Assembly: GCA_900762945.1 (NCBI GenBank)
Contig: CAAFIN010000078.1
Span: 1 to 16,072, forward strand
Origin: Clostridia bacterium
GTDB lineage: Bacteria; Bacillota; Clostridia; Christensenellales; Pumilibacteraceae
Direction: 5' to 3'
Length of the DNA: 16,072 nucleotides
The position numbers and the translations under genes were made by a program. Below are positions 1 to 5,939 of the stretch, one piece after another (the stretch's first letter is position 1; the number at the start of each line of letters is the position of its first letter). Under the pieces are notes generated by a model, which saw only the letters and a list, made by a program, of their open reading frames with translations, had not been told where the DNA came from and did no database searches.

Positions 1-1
1 A

Positions 2-571
2 ACGACGAAAAAAATCACCCGGGTAAAAGAAATTTCCAAGATTTACTCGCGTTCCGGCAGTTCTACATACGTCTATCTTTATTCCGACGGCAGTTATTCC
101 GAGAACGGAATAGACCAAAATACGCTTACCTTGGAGTTTGACTGCGAATGGATAACGAATCCTACAATGGTTAATAATGCGGTGTACTATTTTGAGATGC
201 CGGTCAACGGCGGCGAATATGCGTTAGGCTCGGCAAGTACCGGCGACGGGGCGTATCTTATGTACCTCGATATAGGCGCTTCGGCGACGGGCGGCGACGA
301 GGGCAAGGATCATACGATAAAGTCGCTGTACTTCGTCAATACCGACACGGTCACGCTCGACAACGCGGGCAATTATCCCGAGTTCAATTCGGTCACGTTC
401 GAGATCGCGGAAGCGGGAACGGGCGCTTCGTCGTGGGCGGCGTTCGAGAGAAACACGACCGAAAACGCCGACGGCACGACTTCGGTAAGGTACAATTACT
501 CGTATATAACCGCGGTTACGCCGACCGGAAAGGGCGAGTACGACGGCACGCTGGCGCCGACAAGCGGATAA
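2..571 (+). CDS. C-terminal part of a surface or secreted protein (5' end outside the window)
   Basis: The frame is open from the first bases of the window to a TAA at 569-571, giving about 189 residues with no start codon in a good context, so the gene begins upstream. A TTG at 131 lies in frame but has no ribosome binding site, and the upstream codons read as normal protein. The segment is rich in Gly, Thr, Ser, Asp, Asn and Tyr, with alternating beta-strand-like stretches and a motif like YYFEMPVNGGEYALG followed by AYLMYLDIGA. I recall this pattern from beta-rich repeats in large Clostridia surface proteins, but the recall is unverified. No LPXTG motif, C-terminal membrane helix or obvious anchor is visible at the end, so it may be secreted or anchored elsewhere. 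The function is unknown. It precedes a separate promoter, so co-regulation with the downstream operon is not shown. Confidence 0.8.
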   Translation, partial: TTKKITRVKEISKIYSRSGSSTYVYLYSDGSYSENGIDQNTLTLEFDCEWITNPTMVNNAVYYFEMPVNGGEYALGSASTGDGAYLMYLDIGASATGGDEGKDHTIKSLYFVNTDTVTLDNAGNYPEFNSVTFEIAEAGTGASSWAAFERNTTENADGTTSVRYNYSYITAVTPTGKGEYDGTLAPTSG

Positions 572-639
572 AATAAGAAAAAAAAGGTCGTCCGCGAGCG
601 GAAAAATACGAAAAACCCTAAAAAGTTACCCGAAAATCG

Positions 640-669
640 TTGACGAACGAAAGAATTGTATGTTAAAAT
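640..669 (+). promoter_or_regulatory. sigma-A-type promoter of the cyclic-di-GMP-controlled operon
   Basis: TTGACG (640-645) and TAAAAT (664-669) are separated by 18 bp. A TG dinucleotide one base upstream of the -10 (661-662) makes it an extended -10 promoter. Transcription would start near 675-677, about 25 nt before the riboswitch aptamer, as expected for a leader-controlled operon. The call rests on consensus matching only. Confidence 0.75.
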
Positions 670-699
670 AGACTAGCCGGAACGATTTTACTTATTTTT

Positions 700-780
700 C
701 GACAACAGAATACTTTGGCAAAACCGTCGCGAGGCGGTGACGCAAAGCCATAGGGACTTTAATGAAGTCAGCCGAGTTGC
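700..780 (+). promoter_or_regulatory. cyclic-di-GMP class I riboswitch aptamer (GEMM-I)
   Basis: The leader carries the conserved GEMM-I core in order. GGCAAAACC (717-725) is followed by a short stem capped by a GCGA tetraloop (a GNRA loop, as in family members). Then comes the invariant GACGCAAAGCC (739-749), a second hairpin formed by GACTT/AAGTC around 755-769, and the 3' element AGCCGAGTTGC (770-780). CAAC (703-706) can pair with GTTG (776-779) to close P1. This family binds cyclic-di-GMP and acts in cis on the downstream mRNA. Here it lies between the promoter and the first gene of an operon that itself encodes cyclic-di-GMP domain proteins, which supports the call. I have not run a covariance model. 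Confidence 0.93.
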
Positions 781-814
781 AATTTCGTAGAAATACGCTT
801 TTGCAACTTTTTTT
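775..814 (+). terminator. intrinsic terminator forming the riboswitch expression platform
   Basis: GTTGCAA (776-782) pairs perfectly with TTGCAAC (801-807), extendable by A775-T808, and a run of seven T residues follows (808-814). The 5' arm overlaps the 3' strand of the aptamer P1 (GTTG 776-779), so the aptamer and the terminator compete. Ligand binding, by stabilising P1, should block the terminator and turn the operon on. The direction of switching is inferred from pairing only. A small GC stem (820-833) lies between the terminator and the ribosome binding site of the first gene. Confidence 0.85.
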
Positions 815-846
815 ATTACCCGGGGTCGCCCGGAAAGGAGAACGCT

Positions 847-1656
847 ATGTCGGACGAAGACAAGATGATAGAAGTGAACGGCGAATACGTACGCGCTTCC
901 GCGTTGTCGCTGATAGAAGCGGGCGTAACGCCCATCGAAATCAAGTACGCGCCGATAAGCGATCTTTACGGCGAGGAGATCATGGCGCTGATACTTCAGT
1001 ATTCGGTACATAACCTCGTCACCGGCGAAATCACTTCGGACGAAGCGGAAACGCTGGACGACGACACGATCGCGGCGCTGTTCTTCAGGCTTATCAGAAA
1101 AGCGTATACGCTTATAACCAAACTTCGGAGGCTCGGCTCGAATATAAAGTGGATCGCGGTGCCGTGTCCGAAAGCCGTGATCGGCAGGACGGACGTAGGC
1201 GAGCGCATACGAGCGGTAACGAACGGCGATATCGCGGCGAGGGGCTTGCGCGTGATGATAAGAAAGAACGCGCTCTCCGACAAAGCGGCGGTGGCGGCGT
1301 TTACGAGCGAAATGGGCAACGAGGGCATAAAGACGGTGATCGAGGGCTTCGGCGACGAGGACTTCCCGCTCCGCGATATGCTCGGGCTTCTGCCGGACGC
1401 GCTCGTTATGACGGGACTACTGGACGAACTCACGGACAGAACCAAAGCCCCGGGCGTGCGCGCGCTTATCGACTACGCCAAGTCGCTGAAAGCGGACGTG
1501 ATAGCCTCGGGCGTGAGCCGCGACGAGCAGGTGCGCGAACTCCGCGCGGCGGACGTGTTCGGACTGATACCGGCTGCCGACTACAGCGGCGTTTACGACT
1601 TTATCGGCAAGCCTTTAGAAGCGATCGCGGCGCTGATGACGGCGAGAGAGGGCTGA
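847..1656 (+). CDS. degenerate (catalytically inactive) EAL-domain protein, putative cyclic-di-GMP sensor
   Basis: The 269 residues fit a full-length EAL phosphodiesterase fold with the catalytic residues lost. IKYAPISDLYGEEIMALIL (32-50) matches the start of EAL domains (a YQPIVDL-like stretch then the EAL motif), but the catalytic Glu is absent. RVMIRKNAL (135-143) sits where ExTES normally lies, IEGFGDEDF (165-173) replaces DDFGTG, and DVIASGVSRDEQ (217-228) matches the AEGVETxEQ region without its Glu. Such dead EAL proteins often bind cyclic-di-GMP, or act through protein contacts, without hydrolysing it. No membrane segment or other domain is seen, so it should be cytosolic. The start is fixed by AAAGGAG (834-840). 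It is the first gene after the riboswitch, and the next gene starts one base past its stop. The EAL assignment comes from motif-by-motif comparison by eye. Confidence 0.78.
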   Translation: MSDEDKMIEVNGEYVRASALSLIEAGVTPIEIKYAPISDLYGEEIMALILQYSVHNLVTGEITSDEAETLDDDTIAALFFRLIRKAYTLITKLRRLGSNIKWIAVPCPKAVIGRTDVGERIRAVTNGDIAARGLRVMIRKNALSDKAAVAAFTSEMGNEGIKTVIEGFGDEDFPLRDMLGLLPDALVMTGLLDELTDRTKAPGVRALIDYAKSLKADVIASGVSRDEQVRELRAADVFGLIPAADYSGVYDFIGKPLEAIAALMTAREG

Positions 1657-1657
1657 G

Positions 1658-2440
1658 ATGCTGGGCGAAAAGAAACCATTCTCGGCGATAAAGCGAACTT
1701 CGGGCGAGATCAAGCGCTACCGCATTTACCGTCGGGTTATCCCGGTCACGATAGGCGTGATAGTGGCGTTCCTCGCGGTGTTGTACGTGGTGTCGCTGCT
1801 GTTCAACAAGTTCGGCAGTTTCACCGTGACGGTCGCGAATCCCGACAAGCGAGGTTACGCGTTGTCGCTGTCCGAAACGGACAAATTCGTGCGCCCGACT
1901 TCGCGGCTGAATACCGACGTCATGAAGGAAATCAGCAATATCGACGGCAGAACGCTTCCGTACGACGTAGCCGACGGCAGCGGCGAACACAGCGGTACCA
2001 ACTACGTCGCGTACACGTTCTATATAAAAAACAGCGGTTCGGAAATTTGCTCGTACGACTATAACCTCATTATTTCCCGTGCGACCGTGGGTATCGATTC
2101 GGCGGCGAGAGTGCGCGTGTACTTCAATCCGTATTACTATCGCGCCGACACCGACGAGTATGCTTACGACAATTCCTACGTCGACTACGCCAAGCCGAGA
2201 ACGGGCAGCGGCAACGCGCCCGAGATCGACCCTGACAACCGCGTGATGACCAACTTCGTCAGTCCCGGCGTGGTCACTTCCGGGCAGATAGACGACTTCC
2301 GTCCGGGCGATATTTCGCGGGTGACGATAGTGGTGTGGCTGGAGGGCAACGACCCCGACTGCACCGACGACGTTCTCGGCGGCGAACTTAAGTTCGATAT
2401 GGAAATCAATATCGTGGGAGCGAGCGAACAAGCCGCTTGA
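1658..2440 (+). CDS. single-pass membrane protein with TasA/camelysin-like extracellular domain
   Basis: This 260-residue protein has a basic cytosolic N-terminus (1-26), one membrane helix (about 27-49) and an exterior domain of about 210 residues, with no clear cleavage site, so it probably stays anchored. The exterior contains YTFYIKNSGSEICSYDYNL (119-137) and ends with VVWLEGNDPDCTDD (225-238) before a last beta strand. The same terminal layout appears in the secreted subunit encoded next, and it is typical of TasA/SipW-dependent subunits. Two cysteines (131 and 235) could form a disulfide. It follows the EAL-like gene with only one base between stop and start, so it is translated from the same mRNA. 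A plausible role is a membrane anchor, minor subunit or nucleator for the fibre made by the next gene. That role is inference, and a membrane regulatory partner is an alternative. Confidence 0.72.
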   Translation: MLGEKKPFSAIKRTSGEIKRYRIYRRVIPVTIGVIVAFLAVLYVVSLLFNKFGSFTVTVANPDKRGYALSLSETDKFVRPTSRLNTDVMKEISNIDGRTLPYDVADGSGEHSGTNYVAYTFYIKNSGSEICSYDYNLIISRATVGIDSAARVRVYFNPYYYRADTDEYAYDNSYVDYAKPRTGSGNAPEIDPDNRVMTNFVSPGVVTSGQIDDFRPGDISRVTIVVWLEGNDPDCTDDVLGGELKFDMEINIVGASEQAA

Positions 2441-2457
2441 AAAAATACAGGTATTTA

Positions 2458-2476
2458 CCGTATGGGTGCCATGCGG
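2458..2476 (+). other. intercistronic mRNA hairpin upstream of the secreted subunit gene
   Basis: CCGTATGG (2458-2465) and CCATGCGG (2469-2476) form an 8-bp stem with a GTG loop and one T-G wobble, in the 74-nt gap before the subunit gene. A-rich sequence follows rather than a T-run, so it is not an intrinsic terminator. Just upstream, AAATAC/GTATTT (2443-2456) is a second small inverted repeat. A role in mRNA processing or 5' stabilisation of the subunit message is possible but unproven. Confidence 0.55.
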
Positions 2477-2514
2477 AAAATATATAAAAATTTATCCATT
2501 TAAGGAGAAAAATC

Positions 2515-3261
2515 ATGAAAAAGTTCAAAAAACTCATCCCCGCACTGTGCATGCTGCTCGTCAGCGCCGTACTCGTGGGAACTTCCACCTACGCCTGGTT
2601 CTCGATGCAGGATCAAGTACAAGTTAACGGACTTCAGGTCACTGCACAGACCGACCAGCCGTACCTTATTATCGGTACCGGCGAAAACGACACCGCCGAG
2701 GAACTTCAGGCTCTTCCCAAGAAGGAGCCCGTCGAAGGAAAAACCGTTAATCTCGACGTAAGCGACACCGACGCGAAAGTCAAGCCCGTCGCTCACGAAA
2801 CGCTTGCCAACGCCGCTGCCGCTGAAACCGCGGGCAACTGGTACTGGTACAACGCCGAAAAGACCAGCGCGTCCGGACAGGGAGCAAACACCAAGAATAC
2901 TCTTACCGACGTAGCCGGCTACGTTATCACCAGAACCGTTTATATGACGATCGTCAAAGATACGCCGCAACTTTCCGACATAGAAGCGACGGTTGCGATA
3001 ACCGCAAAGGACGGCAAGACTATCGACGCAGCGAAAGTGTTGCTTGCCGTTTACAACGATACCGCAGATAAAGGCACGGAAGAATTTGATAAAGCCAAGA
3101 CCGCGTCTACTTCGCTTAAAACCGGAGTCGTTACCGACGCAACCGTTGTCAAGGTAGTCATTTATATCTATATCGACGGCGCGGACGCTTCCATTTATAC
3201 CGACAACGCGGCTAATCTCGGTACCGCAAAGATCGATATTACGTTCAAGGCGATAGTCTAA
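2515..3261 (+). CDS. secreted TasA/camelysin-like structural subunit with SipW-type signal peptide
   Basis: This 248-residue preprotein starts with MKKFKK, a hydrophobic core (7-22) and the motif VGTSTYAWFS (21-30). That is the hallmark of SipW-processed proteins such as TasA and CalY, and by analogy cleavage falls near Ala27. The mature part is Thr, Ala, Asp and Lys rich with predicted beta strands, an aromatic patch NWYWYN (108-113), and a C-terminal unit VVIYIYIDGADASIY (214-228) followed by a last strand. That unit resembles the end of the preceding membrane protein. There is no LPXTG motif or C-terminal helix. TasA-family proteins polymerise into extracellular matrix fibres, so a fibre subunit is the leading hypothesis. 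The start has the clear site AAGGAGA (2502-2508). Codon use is smoother (many GCC, ACC, CTT) than in its neighbours, which suggests high expression. Hairpins flank the gene on both sides. Confidence 0.8.
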   Translation: MKKFKKLIPALCMLLVSAVLVGTSTYAWFSMQDQVQVNGLQVTAQTDQPYLIIGTGENDTAEELQALPKKEPVEGKTVNLDVSDTDAKVKPVAHETLANAAAAETAGNWYWYNAEKTSASGQGANTKNTLTDVAGYVITRTVYMTIVKDTPQLSDIEATVAITAKDGKTIDAAKVLLAVYNDTADKGTEEFDKAKTASTSLKTGVVTDATVVKVVIYIYIDGADASIYTDNAANLGTAKIDITFKAIV

Positions 3262-3428
3262 TCATTAAACGAACATAACCACGAACTTTGATTTCAAACC
3301 GCGCGGGAGAGATAAAGCCCCGCGCGGGGCGAAACCGAAGGCACTTTGCCAAGGGAAGAGCGAACGGCGGCACCCCGTCGCACCCCGTGGGCAGACACCC
3401 CCCCATGATCGCATAAGGGAGCGAGAGA
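3262..3428 (+). other. structured GC/C-rich intercistronic region between subunit and peptidase genes
   Basis: This 167-nt gap holds CCGCGCGGG (3299-3307) pairing with CCCGCGCGG (3319-3327), a 9-bp GC stem. Its 3' part also contains the perfect palindrome GCCCCGCGCGGGGC (3317-3330), so two alternative folds exist. No T-run follows on the + strand, so full termination is unlikely. Attenuation or 3'-end protection of the subunit message is possible. Farther on there are two GCACCCCGT copies ten bases apart and a run of seven C (3398-3404). AAGGGAG (3415-3421) is the ribosome binding site of the next gene. The composition differs from the surrounding genes and may be part of a dispersed non-coding repeat. 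Confidence 0.5.
3370..3388 (+). repeat. short direct repeat, two copies of GCACCCCGT
   Basis: GCACCCCGT occurs at 3370-3378 and 3380-3388, separated by one base. It lies in the C-rich leader of the peptidase gene, followed by a seven-C tract. Its function is unknown. Confidence 0.6.
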
Positions 3429-4256
3429 ATGGAAGAAGCAACTAAAAAGAAAATCAAAAAGACCGCAAACATAGTCGTGAACGTCATACTTTGGCTGTTC
3501 GTGGCTTTTGCCGTATTCATTACGGTAGTCGCGGTATCCGCCGCTTCGGGATCGACCAAGGTTCCGGTCATCGGCGGCAAATGCTATATGAGCGTTCAGT
3601 CAAACTCGATGAACGCGGATAAGCCCGCATCGGTCGCCGCGGAATTTCCGTCGGGCTTTAAGAAGGGCGATTTTATCGTAGGTAAGTATATCTACGGCAA
3701 CGACGAAGCGATAGGCGCGTTAAAAGAAGGCGATATCGTTACTTTCGAATGGGACATAAACGGCGACGGAGCGATTTCCAAAGGGGAATATAACTCCCAC
3801 CGCATTATTAAGATAAACAAAGAGAACGGCACGGTCACGTCGATCGAAACGCGCGGCGACAACGAAGAATATACTCACGGAATAAGCGAAACCGTTTCGG
3901 CGAACGCGATTATCGCGGTGTACACCGGCAAAAAAGCCAACGGCTTGGGCGCGACCATTACGTTTTTAGGCTCGCGGCTCGGGTTCGGACTGTGCATACT
4001 TCTGCCGCTTACGGCGTTCTTCGTGTACCAGCTCGTGGTGTTCATTATCACGGTGGTAAGGGTCAAAAACTCGGACAAGAAAGTCATTTCCGCCGCGGAC
4101 GAAGAACTTATCAAGCAAAAGGCGATAGAAGAATACCTCCGCAGCCGGGAAGCGGACGAAGCCGCAACGGCGGAATCGGTTCCCGCGGGAGCGGACGAAA
4201 ACCCCGCGCAAGAGAATAAAACGGAAGAGAACGAGGACGAAACCGCGGGCGAGTAA
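3429..4256 (+). CDS. SipW-like (ER-type) signal peptidase I with an EF-hand calcium loop
   Basis: This is a 275-residue membrane serine peptidase of the S26B (SipW/archaeal/ER) type, which uses a Ser-His pair. One helix spans about 15-39. The nucleophile motif QSNSM (57-61) gives Ser60, the catalytic motif is NSHRII (His124), and RGDN (142-145) is the conserved Asp box. A second helix lies at about 184-210, with a cytosolic acidic and charged tail (213-275). Directly before the catalytic His, residues 109-120 (DINGDGAISKGE) match a canonical 12-residue EF-hand loop: acidic or polar residues at positions 1, 3, 5, 9 and 12, Gly at 6 and Ile at 8. Calcium binding at this site would be unusual for a signal peptidase. 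The gene follows the secreted subunit, its likely substrate, and has the site AAGGGAG seven bases before its ATG. Confidence 0.88.
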   Translation: MEEATKKKIKKTANIVVNVILWLFVAFAVFITVVAVSAASGSTKVPVIGGKCYMSVQSNSMNADKPASVAAEFPSGFKKGDFIVGKYIYGNDEAIGALKEGDIVTFEWDINGDGAISKGEYNSHRIIKINKENGTVTSIETRGDNEEYTHGISETVSANAIIAVYTGKKANGLGATITFLGSRLGFGLCILLPLTAFFVYQLVVFIITVVRVKNSDKKVISAADEELIKQKAIEEYLRSREADEAATAESVPAGADENPAQENKTEENEDETAGE

Positions 4257-4298
4257 TTTTCGCCGCCGCAGAGTTTCGAAAAGGTAAGAAGAGGACTT

Positions 4299-5864
4299 AT
4301 GAACGACGCGTTATACGGATTTATGACATGGTTCAAGGCGTTTTTCGGCTATATGCTGGACGGCTTTTTGATGATATTCAAAGGGCTGGTTTTCGGTATA
4401 GGAAAGATTTTCGATTTCCCGTACTATTTTCGGCTGTGGTCGCAGGAAAGCGTGAATTTCACCGTCGGCGACTGGATTTTGTCCATACTTGCGTTTATTC
4501 TCACGTTCGCCGTGTGGGTGGGCGTGGCGTTCCTCATCGTACTCGGTATAAGGAAGTTTATCCGATTCCGTAAGTCGCAAGTGGGCAGCGAGGACTTATT
4601 AGAAGAGATTTCCGACCTTCATCGCGACGTACTCAGACTCACCGAAGAAAAAGAACGCATAATGCAACTGAAAGTCACGCAAGCGGGGCTGTCGTACGAA
4701 CAGATGAAACGTATGTTCGAGGACGAATTCAAGCAGGTCGAAGAGGCTATGGACGGCATAGAGGAAGCCAGAGCCGCGGACGAGGGCAGGCGTTTTGTCC
4801 GCCTTGCCGCGGTGGACGAGAAGTACACGTTCTACGTTGCGCCCGATTACGTCTGCAACATGACTCTCGCCGAGATCTGCGACGATATAAGGAACTTCGC
4901 CTGCACCAACCATAAACTTTACTACGACGTCCGCACGATACGGCTGATGATCGCGGGGCTTGCCTCTACCAAACTTATCATTCTGCAAGGTATTTCCGGT
5001 ACCGGTAAAACCTCGCTTCCGTATATGATGGGCAAGTATTTCCTCTCCGACGCGACGATCGCTTCGGTTCAGCCGTCGTGGAGGGACAGGAACGAACTTT
5101 TCGGGTACTTCAACGAGTTCACGAAGAAGTTTAACGAAACCGAAGTATTGAGAAGAATTTACGAGTCGGGCTACAACGACGACGTGAACGTTATCGTTCT
5201 CGACGAGATGAACATCGCGAGAGTGGAGTATTACTTCGCCGAAATGCTGTCCGTACTGGAAATGCCGAACGCCGACGAGTGGAAAATCGAACTCGTTCCG
5301 TCGGCTTGGGAGAACGACCCGAAGCGATTGACCGAAGGCGCGCTGTCCATTCCGCAGAACGTTTGGTACGTCGGCACGATCAACAACGACGACTCGACGT
5401 TCTCCGTGTCGGATAAGGTTTACGACCGTGCGTTCGTCATCAACCTCGACAGCAAGGGCATACCGTTCGACGCGCCCGAAACCACCCCCAAGCGCGTGGC
5501 GTACAGTTACGTCGAAAAGCTCTACGAGGAAGCCGAGCAAAATTACCCCGTGTCCGAAAAAACGCTGGAGAATATCGGAAAACTCGACCTCTACGTTATC
5601 GAGAAGTTCCGCGTGGCGTTCGGCAATCGTATTATGAAACAACTTTCGGCGTTCGTGCCGGTCTACGTCGCTTGCGGCGGTACCGAACTCGAAGCCGTCG
5701 ATTACATGCTCGCGACCAAGGTGTTCCGCAAGTTCGAGAGCCTTAACCTCTCGCTGATCCGCGACGAGATCCGCGGGCTGATCGCGACCCTCGATTCGCT
5801 GTTCGGCAAGAACAAGATGCGCGACAGTATAGCGTATCTCACTCGCCTGCAAAAGACATACTAA
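4299..5864 (+). CDS. membrane-anchored McrB-like AAA+ ATPase
   Basis: The 521-residue protein has hydrophobic N-terminal segments (about 8-38 and 58-84), then a charged coiled-coil-like stretch (about 96-160), then an AAA+ module. Walker A is GISGTGKTS (231-239, Lys237) and Walker B is VIVLDEMN (298-305, Asp302 and Glu303). A sensor-1-like GTINND is at 359-364, and the SDKVYDRA motif (371-378) is typical of McrB-family proteins, with Arg377 in the DRA position. A helical C-terminal lid follows. McrB normally powers DNA translocation with McrC, but no McrC nuclease or DNA-binding specificity domain is seen here. The anchor and the location between two signal peptidases suggest work at the membrane. 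The start is ATG 4299 with AAGAAGAGG just upstream. The protein encoded next is its likely partner. Confidence 0.85.
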   Translation: MNDALYGFMTWFKAFFGYMLDGFLMIFKGLVFGIGKIFDFPYYFRLWSQESVNFTVGDWILSILAFILTFAVWVGVAFLIVLGIRKFIRFRKSQVGSEDLLEEISDLHRDVLRLTEEKERIMQLKVTQAGLSYEQMKRMFEDEFKQVEEAMDGIEEARAADEGRRFVRLAAVDEKYTFYVAPDYVCNMTLAEICDDIRNFACTNHKLYYDVRTIRLMIAGLASTKLIILQGISGTGKTSLPYMMGKYFLSDATIASVQPSWRDRNELFGYFNEFTKKFNETEVLRRIYESGYNDDVNVIVLDEMNIARVEYYFAEMLSVLEMPNADEWKIELVPSAWENDPKRLTEGALSIPQNVWYVGTINNDDSTFSVSDKVYDRAFVINLDSKGIPFDAPETTPKRVAYSYVEKLYEEAEQNYPVSEKTLENIGKLDLYVIEKFRVAFGNRIMKQLSAFVPVYVACGGTELEAVDYMLATKVFRKFESLNLSLIRDEIRGLIATLDSLFGKNKMRDSIAYLTRLQKTY

Positions 5865-5866
5865 GC

Positions 5867-5882
5867 CTCGGGTCTGCCCGAG
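5867..5882 (+). other. small intercistronic hairpin
   Basis: CTCGGG (5867-5872) and CCCGAG (5877-5882) form a 6-bp stem with a TCTG loop directly after the ATPase stop codon. No T-run follows, so read-through into the next gene is expected. It may tune stability or coupling. Confidence 0.4.
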
Positions 5883-5939
5883 AAACCCGCGGCGACCGGT
5901 TCGCACGCGGGAAATACCGCAAAGAGGAGGCTCACCGCG

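Noticed and set aside
584..610. Possible terminator after the first partial gene (TCCG/CGGA stem near 590-601)
   Set aside because: The stem is only four base pairs and A residues rather than T residues follow on the + strand, so there is no support for an intrinsic terminator.
762..1013. Plus-strand frame starting inside the riboswitch
   Set aside because: It begins within the aptamer and terminator and overlaps the EAL-like gene in another frame. Its Arg-rich product is a frame shadow.
996..1445. Minus-strand Ser-rich frame opposite the EAL-like gene
   Set aside because: Ser/Ile runs are the antisense image of the plus-strand codons, and no ribosome binding site is present.
3288..3316. 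Possible internal promoter TTGATT-N17-GATAAA before the peptidase gene
   Set aside because: Both hexamers match the consensus at only four of six positions and the -10 lies inside the loop of the GC hairpin. Too weak to call.
4599..5906. Minus-strand open frame of 435 codons opposite the AAA+ ATPase
   Set aside because: The plus strand has Walker A and B motifs. The antisense product is low-information and Arg/Val/His-rich.
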